Notes under the pieces: generated by a model | Database searches by the model: none | Seen by the model: the letters and a program-made list of their open reading frames with translations, nothing else | Told to the model about the DNA's origin: nothing | Program-made: the position numbers and the translations under genes | NCBI RefSeq assembly: GCF_030345695.1 | Contig: NZ_JAUASV010000008.1 | Location: forward strand, 1 to 64,000 | Length of the DNA stretch: 64,000 nucleotides | Source: Galbitalea sp. SE-J8 | GTDB lineage: Bacteria > Actinomycetota > Actinomycetes > Actinomycetales > Microbacteriaceae | Direction: 5' to 3' | Part shown: positions 26,060 to 34,113 of the stretch, in pieces | Position numbering within the stretch: position 1 is the first letter of the stretch | How the letters are laid out: each line of letters starts with the position of its first letter

Positions 26060-26929
26060 TCACACGCGGGTCAGGGCGTCGCGGAAGGTCGAGTAGCGCG
26101 GCTTCCAGCGCAGACCCCGTCGCGCGCGCACGTTCGACACGCGCATCGACGTGTGCGCGATGAGGTCGGCGGCGAACGGCGCGGCGCGGTCGAGCAGCCA
26201 CGGCGCGAGCGTTCGCGGCGGGCGTGCCCCGAGCGCCGCGGCGCGCGCCGCGTGCAGTTCGCGCCACGAGACCGCCTCGTCGTCGACGATGTTGAACACC
26301 CCGGGACTCTTGCGTCCCACCGCGACGACCGTGGCATCCGCGGCGTCCTCGATGTGCACGAACGGCAGGGTGCCGTCCGCGTCGCGCGCGACGACCGGGA
26401 TGGGGTCGTCGGCCGCATAGAACAGCCCGAAGCGCAGGGTCACCCCGCCGAACGCGGCGACCTGCTGCTCGAGCGAGAGCAGCGCCCGCTGCACCGCGCG
26501 CTCGCGCTCCTCCGCGGCGTCGCCGAACGGCGCATCCTCGGTGAGGAGCGCGTCACCGTGGTCGCGGAAGCCGTACCCGTAGACGACGGATGCCGCGACG
26601 AACCGCTTCGCCCCCATGGCCCGGGCGGCGGCGATGAGCGTCGAGGTGCCCTCGCTCCGAAGCCGGTTGGTCTCGGTCATCTGGCGGGGACGCCGCGGCG
26701 GCCGACGCAGATCGGTGACGTGGTGCACGACCGCATCGCAGCCGAGGCCGGCCGCGCGCGTCACGAAGTCCGAGCGGTTCAGCACGTCGCCGACGAACTC
26801 CTCAGCGCCCGTGCCGGCCAGGCCGCCCGGATGCCGCGTCGTGCCGACCACCCCGTGTCCCGCTGCGATCAGGCGAGGGATGACGAGGCGCCCGATCCTG
26901 CCGGACGCACCGGCGAGGAGCACGCGCAT
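26060..26929 (-). CDS. NAD(P)-dependent epimerase/dehydratase-like SDR
   Basis: 289-residue extended/atypical short-chain dehydrogenase. The dinucleotide loop is GASGRIGR at residues 7-14; HHVTDLRRP and a YGYGF segment near residue 125 take the place of the usual YxxxK, so catalysis may be altered. The C-terminal half binds an unknown substrate (VHIEDAADATVVAV and PGVFNIVDDEAVSW are typical of the WcaG-like group). The ATG at 26929 has the box CACCCT 6 nt upstream. Its first 49 codons and its upstream region are duplicated inverted at 17309-17622. Confidence 0.87.
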   Translation of the reverse strand: MRVLLAGASGRIGRLVIPRLIAAGHGVVGTTRHPGGLAGTGAEEFVGDVLNRSDFVTRAAGLGCDAVVHHVTDLRRPPRRPRQMTETNRLRSEGTSTLIAAARAMGAKRFVAASVVYGYGFRDHGDALLTEDAPFGDAAEERERAVQRALLSLEQQVAAFGGVTLRFGLFYAADDPIPVVARDADGTLPFVHIEDAADATVVAVGRKSPGVFNIVDDEAVSWRELHAARAAALGARPPRTLAPWLLDRAAPFAADLIAHTSMRVSNVRARRGLRWKPRYSTFRDALTRV

Positions 26930-27095
26930 GCGTCCAGGGTGCCAGCCTTGGGCCGCCCCCCGTTCGAGGCGCGCGGGGCAGAGCGGCCACAACGGATCTC
27001 ACGGATCACCGCGGGTTCAACAACACGCCGCCTGGCTGGCGAGGGCACTTCCCGACGGATCTCCGTGAAATCCGTTCCAGGCGACGCGCGGGGGC
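26782..27095 (-). repeat. Inverted duplication, copy B (314 bp)
   Basis: This is the parental-looking copy, because it is continuous with the complete epimerase gene. It spans codons 1-49 of that gene plus about 165 bp of upstream sequence up to near the pth stop codon (27117). Confidence 0.95.
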
Positions 27096-27116
27096 GGGGG
27101 CGGGGCGGCGGGGCGG

Positions 27117-27704
27117 CTAGCGCGCGGTGTGGAAGCGCAGCTGCGCCGCCTCGAGGCCCTCGCGCGCGACGAGCTCGACCGCATCCGCCGCGTCGACGAG
27201 CAAGTTCGGCAGCGAGCGCTTCTCCTCGCCCGAGAAGTCGCGCAGCACGAAGTCGGCGGCGTCCATCCGTCCGGGCGGGCGGCCGATGCCGACCCGCACC
27301 CGCACGAACTCGGGCGTGCCCGCGGCCGAGGCGATGTCGCGGATGCCGTTGTGGCCGCCGTGCCCGCCCCCGCGCTTGAGCTTCACGGTGTCGAACGGGA
27401 TGTCGAGCTCGTCGTGCACGACGACGAGGTGGTCGGGCGCGATTCTGTAGAACCTCAGCAGCGCACCGGTCGGGCCGCCCGACAGGTTCATGTAGCTGTT
27501 GGGCTTCGCGAGCACGTAGCGCGGGCCGCCGGGCGCCGTGCGTCCCTCGGCGACCCGCGCGTTCGTCTTGTGCGTCTTGAACGTCATCCGCCCGCGGTCG
27601 GCGAGCTCGTCGAGCACCATCTGCCCGACGTTGTGACGGTTGCCGGCGTAGCCGGGCCCGGGGTTGCCGAGCCCGACGACGAGCCAGGGCGACTCGTCGG
27701 CCAT
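27117..27704 (-). CDS. pth: Peptidyl-tRNA hydrolase
   Basis: 195-residue Pth, which frees tRNAs from peptidyl-tRNA. N-terminal [26 protein letters not shown] carries the asparagine and catalytic histidine (near residue 24), followed by [20 protein letters not shown] (catalytic Asp) and [15 protein letters not shown]. Start ATG at 27704. It is 15 nt downstream of the L25 gene on the same strand, the common rplY-pth arrangement. Confidence 0.96.
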   Translation of the reverse strand: MADESPWLVVGLGNPGPGYAGNRHNVGQMVLDELADRGRMTFKTHKTNARVAEGRTAPGGPRYVLAKPNSYMNLSGGPTGALLRFYRIAPDHLVVVHDELDIPFDTVKLKRGGGHGGHNGIRDIASAAGTPEFVRVRVGIGRPPGRMDAADFVLRDFSGEEKRSLPNLLVDAADAVELVAREGLEAAQLRFHTAR

Positions 27705-27719
27705 GCGGATCGGGACTGC

Positions 27720-28334
27720 TTACTCGGCGGCGGCGGCTGCGGCGTCCGCGGAGGGAGCCTCGGCCGACTCGTCGTCCGCACCGGCGGCGGCGGCGGGCAC
27801 CGAGACGGCGACGACCACGGCATCCGCCTCGGAGATCAGCGTGGCGCCGGTCGGCAGCTCGATCGCGGAGGCGATGACGTGCGCGCCCTCCTCGAGGCCC
27901 TCGACACTCACGACGACGCTCTCGGGGATGTGGGTGGCCTCGACCTCGAGCGACAGCGTCTTCGTGTCGAGCGCGACGATCGTGCCGGGCGCCGACTCGC
28001 CCTCGACGTGCACGGGCACCTCGACGGTGACCTTCTCGCCCGCGATCACGATGAGCAGGTCGATGTGCTCGATGATCTGGCGCACCGGGTCCTTCTGCAC
28101 GTCCTTGACGAGCGCGAGCTGGCGCTTGCCCTCGATGTCGAGCTCGAGCACCTGGTTCGCCTTGCGCAGCACGAGTGCGGTCTCGTGGCCGGGCAGGGTG
28201 ATGTGCTGGGGCTGGGTGCCGTGGCCGTAGAGCACGGCCGGAATCTTGTCGGCGGCGCGGATCTTGCGCGCGGCGCCCTTGCCGAACTGCGTGCGCAGCT
28301 CGCTGACGAGGTGGGTGTCGACGTCCTTGGCCAT
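27720..28334 (-). CDS. rplY: 50S ribosomal protein L25 / general stress protein Ctc
   Basis: 204-residue long form (Ctc/TL5 type) that binds 5S rRNA. The N-terminal L25 domain covers residues 1-95 (KGAARKIRAADKIPAVLYGHGTQPQHITLPGHE), the TL5-like C-terminal domain residues 100-180 (VTVEVPVHVEGESAPGTIV), and the tail is acidic and Ala-rich (ADDESAEAPSADAAAAAAE). The ATG at 28334 is preceded by GAAGGAGAC. A TAGACT box (28487-28482) implies a leader of about 145 nt. Confidence 0.95.
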   Translation of the reverse strand: MAKDVDTHLVSELRTQFGKGAARKIRAADKIPAVLYGHGTQPQHITLPGHETALVLRKANQVLELDIEGKRQLALVKDVQKDPVRQIIEHIDLLIVIAGEKVTVEVPVHVEGESAPGTIVALDTKTLSLEVEATHIPESVVVSVEGLEEGAHVIASAIELPTGATLISEADAVVVAVSVPAAAAGADDESAEAPSADAAAAAAE

Positions 28335-28443
28335 GACGGTGTGTCTCCTTCGATGCGGGGCGCTCGGGCCCCAGGTCTGTGCGGGATCGTCCGGCGCGAC
28401 GCGCGCGTGAGCATCCGTTGGGGAGCGTCACCGCGTCGATCAC

Positions 28444-28487
28444 GGATGCGATGCGCATCCCTCGCCGAAGTCCGAGGGTCGAGTCTA
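28444..28487 (-). promoter_or_regulatory. rplY leader: -10 box and inverted repeat
   Basis: TAGACT at 28487-28482 on the minus strand is a probable -10. Directly downstream in the leader lies the inverted repeat GGATGCGATGCGCATCC (28444-28460, 7-bp arms, 3-nt spacer). Whether this is an operator, an RNA hairpin or chance in GC-rich DNA cannot be told. The rest of 28335-28686 holds no gene. Confidence 0.4.
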
Positions 28488-28499
28488 CACGGCGCCCGC

Positions 28500-28663
28500 G
28501 CGCGCGGCGACCGATCCCGCACCTGATCCCGCATCGGAACGGATGCCGCGTAAACGGATGTCGCCGACCGTCACGAGAACGACCGTCACGAGAAACAGCC
28601 CGCGCGCCCGGCGACCGATCCCGCACCTGTTCCCGCACCTGCTCCGGCGTCGAACGAACGGAT
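28500..28663. repeat. Spaced direct repeats between rplY and the GntR gene
   Basis: A segment with GGCGACCGATCCCGCACCTG occurs at about 28507 and again at about 28613, both ending in GAACGGATG or similar; between them CGACCGTCACGAGAA occurs twice in tandem. They fill the region upstream of the GntR regulator. Confidence 0.75.
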
Positions 28664-28671
28664 GCGGCGAC

Positions 28672-28685
28672 GGTACCGTGGTACC
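28672..28685. promoter_or_regulatory. Candidate GntR operator over a leaderless -10
   Basis: GGTACCGTGGTACC is a double GGTACC palindrome containing TACCGT (28674-28679), exactly 7 nt before the GTG at 28687. The TGGTACC core resembles GntR-family sites, so autoregulation is plausible. Confidence 0.5.
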
Positions 28686-28686
28686 C

Positions 28687-29403
28687 GTGCCCGGCATCCT
28701 GCACGACCGCGTGCTCGACGATCTCGGGTCGCGCATCGTGCTGGGCCTGCTGCCTGCCGGCTCGGTCGTGGTCGCCGAGTCGCTCGCCGGCCAGTACGGC
28801 GTCTCGATGTCGGTGGTGCGCGGCGCGCTCGGGGTGCTGCAGTCGCTCGGGCTCGTGACGGCGACGCGGCGGGTCGGCATCCGCGTGCAGGCGAGCGCGC
28901 GCTGGGCGGTGCTCGACCGCCGGGTGATCGGCTGGCGGCTCGCGGCCGCTTCGACGCGCGGCGCGCAGTTCCGTTCGCTCACCGAGCTGCGCTCGGCGAT
29001 CGAGCCGGCCGCCGCGGAGCTCGCCGCGCGCTTCGCGACGCCGGAGACGGGGCGCCGCCTGCACGAGCTCTCGATCGAGCTGGAGCGCGAGGGACGCGAG
29101 GGCGACCTGCACGCGTTCATGGCGCTCGACATCCGGTTCCACGCGCTCGTGCTCGAGGCGAGCGGCAACGAGCTGTTCGCGGCGCTCGCCGACGACGTCG
29201 CCGAGGTGCTGCGCGAGCGCACGCTGCAGGGCCTCATGCCGCGCCGGCCGCACGAGGAGGCGCTGCGGCTGCACCGCGAGACCGCGGACGCGATCGAACG
29301 GCGCGATCCGGATGCCGCGCGCGCGGCCATGGACCGGATCATGCGCCGCACCGCGGCCGAGGTCGAACAGGTCTGGCGGGAGGCGCCGCGCGCCGGCTCG
29401 TGA
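28687..29403 (+). CDS. GntR family regulator, FadR/FCD subfamily
   Basis: 238-residue regulator. The N-terminal winged helix (residues 5-70) contains LPAGSVVVAESLAGQYGVSMSVVRGALGVLQSLGLV; the C-terminal FCD domain has the helical metal/ligand-binding pattern (SLTELRSAIEPAAAELAARFA, DIRFHALVLEASGN, LHRETADAIERRD). FCD regulators usually sense sugar acids or carboxylates, which matches the adjacent convergent catabolic genes. Start is GTG at 28687, leaderless behind TACCGT; a GTG at 28678 is an alternative. Confidence 0.88.
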   Translation: MPGILHDRVLDDLGSRIVLGLLPAGSVVVAESLAGQYGVSMSVVRGALGVLQSLGLVTATRRVGIRVQASARWAVLDRRVIGWRLAAASTRGAQFRSLTELRSAIEPAAAELAARFATPETGRRLHELSIELEREGREGDLHAFMALDIRFHALVLEASGNELFAALADDVAEVLRERTLQGLMPRRPHEEALRLHRETADAIERRDPDAARAAMDRIMRRTAAEVEQVWREAPRAGS

Positions 29404-29453
29404 CGGGGGCGCCGCGCTGCGCGCCGGCTCGTGACGGGGGCGCCGCGCTGCGC
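29393..29453. repeat. 31-bp tandem repeat at end of GntR gene
   Basis: Two copies of a 31-bp unit starting GCCGGCTCGTGACGGGGGCG; the first overlaps the stop codon of the GntR gene, the second runs into the terminator hairpin. Confidence 0.9.
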
Positions 29454-29470
29454 CCGCCGGGCGCAGCGCG
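29444..29470. terminator. Bidirectional terminator hairpin
   Basis: GCGCTGCGCCC and GGGCGCAGCGC pair perfectly around a GCC loop (12 bp with the closing pair), lying between the convergent GntR and dehydrogenase genes. It has no T-run, but position and stability suggest termination in both directions. Confidence 0.6.
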
Positions 29471-29473
29471 CCG

Positions 29474-30502
29474 TCAGGAGAACCGGATGAGCACCTTGCC
29501 GCTGCGGGCGGCGTCGCGCGCCGTCTCGAAGGCCTCGATCGCGTCGTCGAGGGCGAACTCGTGGGTGACGATGCCGTCGACGCGCAGCGAACCGTCGGCG
29601 AGCGCCGCGAGCACGTCGTCGATCTCGTCGACGAACCGGAACGATCCGACGAGGTCGAGCTCGCGCGACACGACGAGCGAGAGCAGCGCGGGCTGCTCCC
29701 CCGTCGGCTGCAGTCCGACCATGACGACACGACCGCCGCGGGTCGTGGCGCGCAGTGCGGACTGCAGTCCGCGCGGCGACCCGGATGACTCGACCACGAC
29801 ATCCGCGTCGATGCGGGCGATCGCGTCGGCATCCGTCGCGGGCACCGTGCCCGTCGCGCCGAGCGCGCGTGCCCGCTCGAGCGCCGGCTCGACGAGGTCG
29901 CTCACGATGACCTCGCTGGCCCCGGCCCGCACGAGCACGGCGACCACGAGCAGCCCGATCGGCCCCGCGCCGACGACGAGAACGCGGCGGCCGCGCACGT
30001 CGCCCGCGCGCGCCACGGCGTGCCACGCGACCGCGGCCGGCTCGGCGAGCGCCGCGTCGCGCAGGGTCAGTCCGGCGGGCAGCGGGCGTAGCATCCGGGC
30101 GGGCAGCGCGGCGCGCTCGACGAACGCCCCGGCCGTGTGCGGCATCCGGGCCGCGGAGCCGAGGTACGTGCCGCCGGGCGAGAGGTTCGGCCGGTCGGCC
30201 GGGTAGCGCTCGCCGGTCGCGTGCGGCGTCGCGGGGTGCACGGCGACGAGCGTGCCGGCCGCGGGCCCGCTGCCGTCCGCCGCGGCGACCTCGACGGTGC
30301 CGACTACCTCGTGGCCGAGCAGCAGCGGCTCGCGGAGCACCGACTCGCCGGCGGCGCCGTGCTGCCAGTAGTGCAGGTCGGATCCGCACACGCCGCCGTA
30401 GGCGATGCGCACGACGGCCTCGTCGGGCGCGGGCGCCGGGTCGAGCAGTTCGTCGAGCCGCACGTCGTGCGCGGCGTGGGCGACGATGCCGCGCGCGCTC
30501 AC
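29474..30502 (-). CDS. Zinc-dependent alcohol/polyol dehydrogenase (L-idonate 5-dehydrogenase-like)
   Basis: 342-residue medium-chain dehydrogenase. Catalytic zinc ligands are in GGVCGSDLHYWQHG and GHEVVGTVE; the usual structural-zinc cysteines are replaced by a Pro/Asn-rich loop (RYPADRPNLSPGGTYLGSA), as in idonate dehydrogenases. The NAD-binding VVGAGPIGLL is near residue 175. With the adjacent gluconate 5-dehydrogenase-like SDR and gluconokinase, oxidation of L-idonate to 5-ketogluconate is the best guess; other sugar acids or polyols are possible. It is last in a five-gene operon and its GTG start overlaps the SDR stop. Confidence 0.85.
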   Translation of the reverse strand: MSARGIVAHAAHDVRLDELLDPAPAPDEAVVRIAYGGVCGSDLHYWQHGAAGESVLREPLLLGHEVVGTVEVAAADGSGPAAGTLVAVHPATPHATGERYPADRPNLSPGGTYLGSAARMPHTAGAFVERAALPARMLRPLPAGLTLRDAALAEPAAVAWHAVARAGDVRGRRVLVVGAGPIGLLVVAVLVRAGASEVIVSDLVEPALERARALGATGTVPATDADAIARIDADVVVESSGSPRGLQSALRATTRGGRVVMVGLQPTGEQPALLSLVVSRELDLVGSFRFVDEIDDVLAALADGSLRVDGIVTHEFALDDAIEAFETARDAARSGKVLIRFS

Positions 30503-31257
30503 ACGACCACCGTCATTCCACCGTCGACGAACAGCACCTGGCCGTTCACGAAGTCGGATGCGGGAGACGCGAAGAACACCACGGGTCCGACGATATCCTC
30601 GACCCTCCCCCAGCGGTGCGTGGGCGTGCGGCCGAGGATCCAGTCGTTGAACCGCGGGTCGTCGACGAGCGCCTGGGTCATCTCGGTGTGGATGTAGCCG
30701 GGCGCGACGCCGTTGATCTGCACGTTCGACGCCGCCCACTCGGCGGTCATCGCGCGGGTGAGGTTGCGCAGGCCGCCCTTCGCGGCGGTGTAGGCGCCGA
30801 TCGTCGGCCGGGCCAGGTCGGTCTGCACGGAGCAGATGTTGACGATCTTGCCGGAGCCGCGGGCGATCATCCCGCGGGCGACGCTGCGTCCGACGAGGAA
30901 CGCGCTCGTCAGGTCGGTGCGCACGACGCGATCCCAGTCGGCGAGCGCGAGGTCGACGAGGAGCACGCGGTGCTGCACGCCCGCGTTGTTGACGAGCACG
31001 TCGATGCCGCCGGTCTCGGCCTCGATCCCGGCGATCGCGCGGTCGACGCTCTCCTCGTCGGTGACGTCGAACGCCGCCGCGAGCACGCCGCCGCCGAACT
31101 CGTCCGCGAGCGCGGAGCGCGCGGCTTCCAGCCGATCGGGGTCGAGGCCGTTGAGCACGACGGTCGCGCCCGCCTGCCGCAGTCCGCGGGCGATCGCGGC
31201 GCCGATGCCGCGGCTCGAGCCGGTGACGAGTGCGACCCGCCCGTCGAGCGCGCTCAT
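30499..31257 (-). CDS. SDR oxidoreductase, gluconate 5-dehydrogenase-like
   Basis: 252-residue classical SDR: cofactor loop TGSSRGIGAAIA (residues 13-24), NNAG (NNAGVQHR), catalytic Ser in NICSVQ, YxxxK as YTAAKGG, and a C terminus NGQVLFVDGGMTVVV. The NNAGVQHRVLLVD and GYIHTEMTQALVDDPRFNDWILGRTP segments match gluconate 5-dehydrogenases, which interconvert 5-keto-gluconate and gluconate. ATG at 31257 overlaps the gluconokinase stop. Confidence 0.88.
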   Translation of the reverse strand: MSALDGRVALVTGSSRGIGAAIARGLRQAGATVVLNGLDPDRLEAARSALADEFGGGVLAAAFDVTDEESVDRAIAGIEAETGGIDVLVNNAGVQHRVLLVDLALADWDRVVRTDLTSAFLVGRSVARGMIARGSGKIVNICSVQTDLARPTIGAYTAAKGGLRNLTRAMTAEWAASNVQINGVAPGYIHTEMTQALVDDPRFNDWILGRTPTHRWGRVEDIVGPVVFFASPASDFVNGQVLFVDGGMTVVV

Positions 31258-31811
31258 CGGGCACCCGCCAGGGCGAGCGCGGCCACGCCGTCGAGGATCT
31301 CGTCGACGACGCGGTCCGTTGAGCCGGTGGTGTCGACGCGGAAGCCGACCTCGTCGGGCTCGAGGGGCTCGAGCGCCGCCACCTGGGAGGCGAGCAGGCT
31401 CGCGGGCATGTAGGCGTGCTCGCGCGCGGCGACGCGCGTGTCGATCAGGGCGGGCGCGCCGTCGAGGTGCACGAAGCAGGTCGCGGGCGCCGCGGCACGG
31501 ATGCCGTCGCGGTAGCGCCTGCGGAGCGCGGAGCACGCGACGACGACACCGGAGCCGCCGGCCTCGGCGAGCACGGCGCCGACGCTCGCGAGCCAGGGCG
31601 CGCGGTCCGCGTCGCCGAGCGGGACGCCGGCCCGCATCTTCTCGCGGTTGGCCGCGGGGTGCAGGTCGTCGCCGTCGACGAAGGCGAGCCCGGTGCGGGC
31701 GGCGAGCGCGACGCCGGTCGTGCTCTTGCCGCTGCCGGAGACGCCCATCAGCACGAGCGGCCCCAGCACGAGCGGCCCCGGCTCGCGGGGCGGAACGGGA
31801 AGGGTGGTCAT
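31254..31811 (-). CDS. gntK: Gluconokinase
   Basis: 185-residue P-loop kinase that phosphorylates gluconate to 6-phosphogluconate. Walker A is MGVSGSGKSTTG; GDDLHPAANREKMRAGVPLGDADRAPWL is the signature region; CSALRRRYRD and HLDGAPALI follow. The N-terminal GPLVLGPLVL is a 15-bp duplication (around 31748-31780). The ATG at 31811 overlaps the stop of the FAH gene by four bases. Product feeds Gnd at 37030. Confidence 0.95.
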   Translation of the reverse strand: MTTLPVPPREPGPLVLGPLVLMGVSGSGKSTTGVALAARTGLAFVDGDDLHPAANREKMRAGVPLGDADRAPWLASVGAVLAEAGGSGVVVACSALRRRYRDGIRAAAPATCFVHLDGAPALIDTRVAAREHAYMPASLLASQVAALEPLEPDEVGFRVDTTGSTDRVVDEILDGVAALALAGAR

Positions 31812-32587
31812 CGGTCATCTCCTGCCGTGTCGGCGACTGCCGTGTCTGTGACTGCCGTGTCGGTGAATCGAATCTCGTGCTCGAGCGCGCCGATCCCGTC
31901 GATCTCGATCCGGATGCGCGCGTCGCGATCGACGGTAGCCCCGGTCCCCGGCGCCCCGGTGAGCACGAGGTCGCCCGGCCCGAGGTCGACGTACCGGGAC
32001 AGGTAGGCGACGGTCTCCGCCACGCCGTACGCGAGGTCGGCGGTGGTCCCGGACGCGCGCAGCTCCCCGTCGACGTAGGTGCGGATGCCGAGCGCGGCCG
32101 GGTCGAGGTCCGTCTCGATCCACGGGCCGACGGGCGTCGCCGAGCCCTTCGCCTGCACGAGGTGGTCGTCGAGCGCGAACTGCGCGGGCCGGGTGACGTC
32201 GTCGGCGATGGTGTAGCCGAGCACGACCTCGGCCACCCGGTCGACGGGCACGTCGCGAGCGGGCGCGCCGATCACGACCGTGAGCTCGCCCTCGACGACG
32301 ATCGGGCCGTGGGCGCGGCCGGCCGCAACCCGCGCGCCCGGCCCGACGACGCCCCGGGCCGGGCGCAGGAAGCCCTGCGCCGGCACGAGGCGATTGTCCG
32401 CACCGTCGTTGTGCGACATCCCGAACACGACGAGCGGCTCGACGGGGGCGAGCAGCTCGGGCTCGCCGCCGTCGGTGCCGTCGTCGACGGGCCGGGTGGC
32501 GCCGATCGTCGCGGTCTCCCGCCAGAGCCCGTCGACCTGCACGGCCGGGAACGCGCGGGAGCCGCGGACGATGCGGGCGAGGCGCAT
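31808..32587 (-). CDS. Fumarylacetoacetate hydrolase family protein
   Basis: 259 residues with an FAH fold: the metal-binding E-x-E is seen in VVEGELTVVIG, then VLGYTIADDVTRPAQF, KGSATPVGPWIETDLD and DLVLTGAPGTGATV. Members cleave or decarboxylate 2-oxo acids, and some act as 2-keto-3-deoxy sugar-acid enzymes, which fits this island; exact reaction unknown. The C-terminal tail TDTAVTDTAVADTAG comes from a 15-bp tandem repeat (31820-31865). One-base overlap with the symporter stop. Confidence 0.85.
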   Translation of the reverse strand: MRLARIVRGSRAFPAVQVDGLWRETATIGATRPVDDGTDGGEPELLAPVEPLVVFGMSHNDGADNRLVPAQGFLRPARGVVGPGARVAAGRAHGPIVVEGELTVVIGAPARDVPVDRVAEVVLGYTIADDVTRPAQFALDDHLVQAKGSATPVGPWIETDLDPAALGIRTYVDGELRASGTTADLAYGVAETVAYLSRYVDLGPGDLVLTGAPGTGATVDRDARIRIEIDGIGALEHEIRFTDTAVTDTAVADTAGDDR

Positions 32588-33993
32588 CAGCGCGCGATCC
32601 CCGTGGCGTGGCCGACGATCGCGTGCGGGCGGGTCTGCACGTCGATGTCGCTGTCGTGCACGGCGTCGCGCAGCAGCGTGAGGTCGCGGGCCCGGGTCTC
32701 GGGGGTCAGGAACGTGGCGATGAGCGTGATCGTGCCGAGCACGATCACGTAGCACGCGAGCGGCACCCAGGAGTTGGCGAACGCGCCGAGCAGCAGAGAG
32801 CCGATGAACGGCGCGATGCCGCCGGCCACGACCGCGCTGAACTCCCGGGACACCGCGACGCCGATGTAGCGGTGCGTGTTGCCGAACAGCTCGGGCAGCG
32901 CGGCGCACTGCGCGCCGAGCATGATGTTGACGCTCAGGCTGTAGGCGAGGGCGAGCACCACGACGGAGAGCACGGGGTTGCCCTGCGAGAGCAGCCACCA
33001 CGACGGCACGGCGAGCACGAGCTGCACGATCGCGCCGACCCGGTAGACGGGCATCCGGCCGAACCGGTCGGAGACGCGGCCGGCGAGCGGGATGATGAGC
33101 ACGCCGATGAGGGCGCCGAGCGCGATCGCGAGCGGGCCGACCCAGGCGGGCACGCCGACGACCGCGGAGATGAACCCGACGGCGAGGGTCTGGTAGATCG
33201 CGCTGCCGCCGTTCTCGGCGAGGCGCAGTCCGATGCCGCGCACGATGGTCGGGAACGACGACCGGAACACGCGCCGGAACGGGTTGCTCTCGACCTGCTC
33301 CTGCGCCTCGAGCGTGATGAACGTCGGGCTCTCGCGCAGGCGCAGCCGGATGAAGATGGCGACCGCGATGAGCAGCAGCGAGCCGAGGAACGGCACGCGC
33401 CAGAGCCACCCGGTGACGATGTCGTGGTCGACGAGGCCGAGGAGGAAGAACACGAACGAGGCGAGCACGGTGCCGATCATGATGCCGACGAAGGGCAGCG
33501 CGGCGTAGAAGCCGCGGCGGCGCACGGGCGCGTACTCGGCCATCAGGGTCGTCGCACCGGCCTGCTCGGCGCCGGCGCCGAAGCCCTGCAGCACGCGCAG
33601 CAGCACGAGCAGGATGGGGGCGGCGACGCCGACCTGCTCGCCGGTCGGCAGCACGCCGATCAGGGTGCTCGCGCTGCCCATCAGCCCGATCGTGATGATG
33701 AGCACGCGCTTGCGGCCGAGCTTGTCGCCGATGGTGCCGAAGAACAGGCCGCCGAGCGGACGGGCGAAGAAGCCGACCGCGTAGGTCGCGAACCCGGCCG
33801 CGACCGCGGCTCCGGCACCGAGCGCCGGGAAGAACAGCGGGCCGAAGATGAGCGCCGAGGCGAGGCCGTAGAGCGCGAAGTCGTAGTACTCCAGCGCGCT
33901 GCCGACGCTCGATGCGAGCGTGGCGCGGCGGAGGTTGCGCACGTACTCGGGGTCGTCCGAGCCGCGCAGGTCGATGGGCGCCGTGTGCGTCAT
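32587..33993 (-). CDS. MFS metabolite:proton symporter (MHS family)
   Basis: 468-residue, 12-helix transporter. The N terminus has the MHS signature SSVGSALEYYDFALYGLASALIFGPLFFP and the loop FARPLGGLFFGTIGDKLGRKRVL; motif after TM4 is LRVLQGFGAGAEQAGATTLMAEYAP. Members import organic or sugar acids with protons. It heads the operon symporter, FAH, gntK, SDR, dehydrogenase, so it is the likely sugar-acid uptake system. ATG 33993; promoter and operator lie 50-90 nt upstream. Confidence 0.93.
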   Translation of the reverse strand: MTHTAPIDLRGSDDPEYVRNLRRATLASSVGSALEYYDFALYGLASALIFGPLFFPALGAGAAVAAGFATYAVGFFARPLGGLFFGTIGDKLGRKRVLIITIGLMGSASTLIGVLPTGEQVGVAAPILLVLLRVLQGFGAGAEQAGATTLMAEYAPVRRRGFYAALPFVGIMIGTVLASFVFFLLGLVDHDIVTGWLWRVPFLGSLLLIAVAIFIRLRLRESPTFITLEAQEQVESNPFRRVFRSSFPTIVRGIGLRLAENGGSAIYQTLAVGFISAVVGVPAWVGPLAIALGALIGVLIIPLAGRVSDRFGRMPVYRVGAIVQLVLAVPSWWLLSQGNPVLSVVVLALAYSLSVNIMLGAQCAALPELFGNTHRYIGVAVSREFSAVVAGGIAPFIGSLLLGAFANSWVPLACYVIVLGTITLIATFLTPETRARDLTLLRDAVHDSDIDVQTRPHAIVGHATGIAR

Positions 33994-34044
33994 CTGGTCT
34001 ATCTCCTTCGATAGGGCGACGCACCGTCCGCGCCGCGTTGCCCG

Positions 34045-34083
34045 ACGCTAACACGGTTCTGAACCGGGTTCAACCCAGTGAAC
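34045..34083 (-). promoter_or_regulatory. Promoter and IclR-like operator of the symporter operon
   Basis: Minus strand TTGAAC (34073-34068), 17 bp, TAGCGT (34050-34045). The palindrome TGAACCGGGTTCA (34060-34072) overlaps the -35 and spacer, and a third half-site TGAAC is at 34079-34083. The same three elements at the same spacing recur at 36013-36051. Confidence 0.75.
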
Positions 34084-34113
34084 AAGAAAACGGATGACTC
34101 CCCCGCCCGTCGG

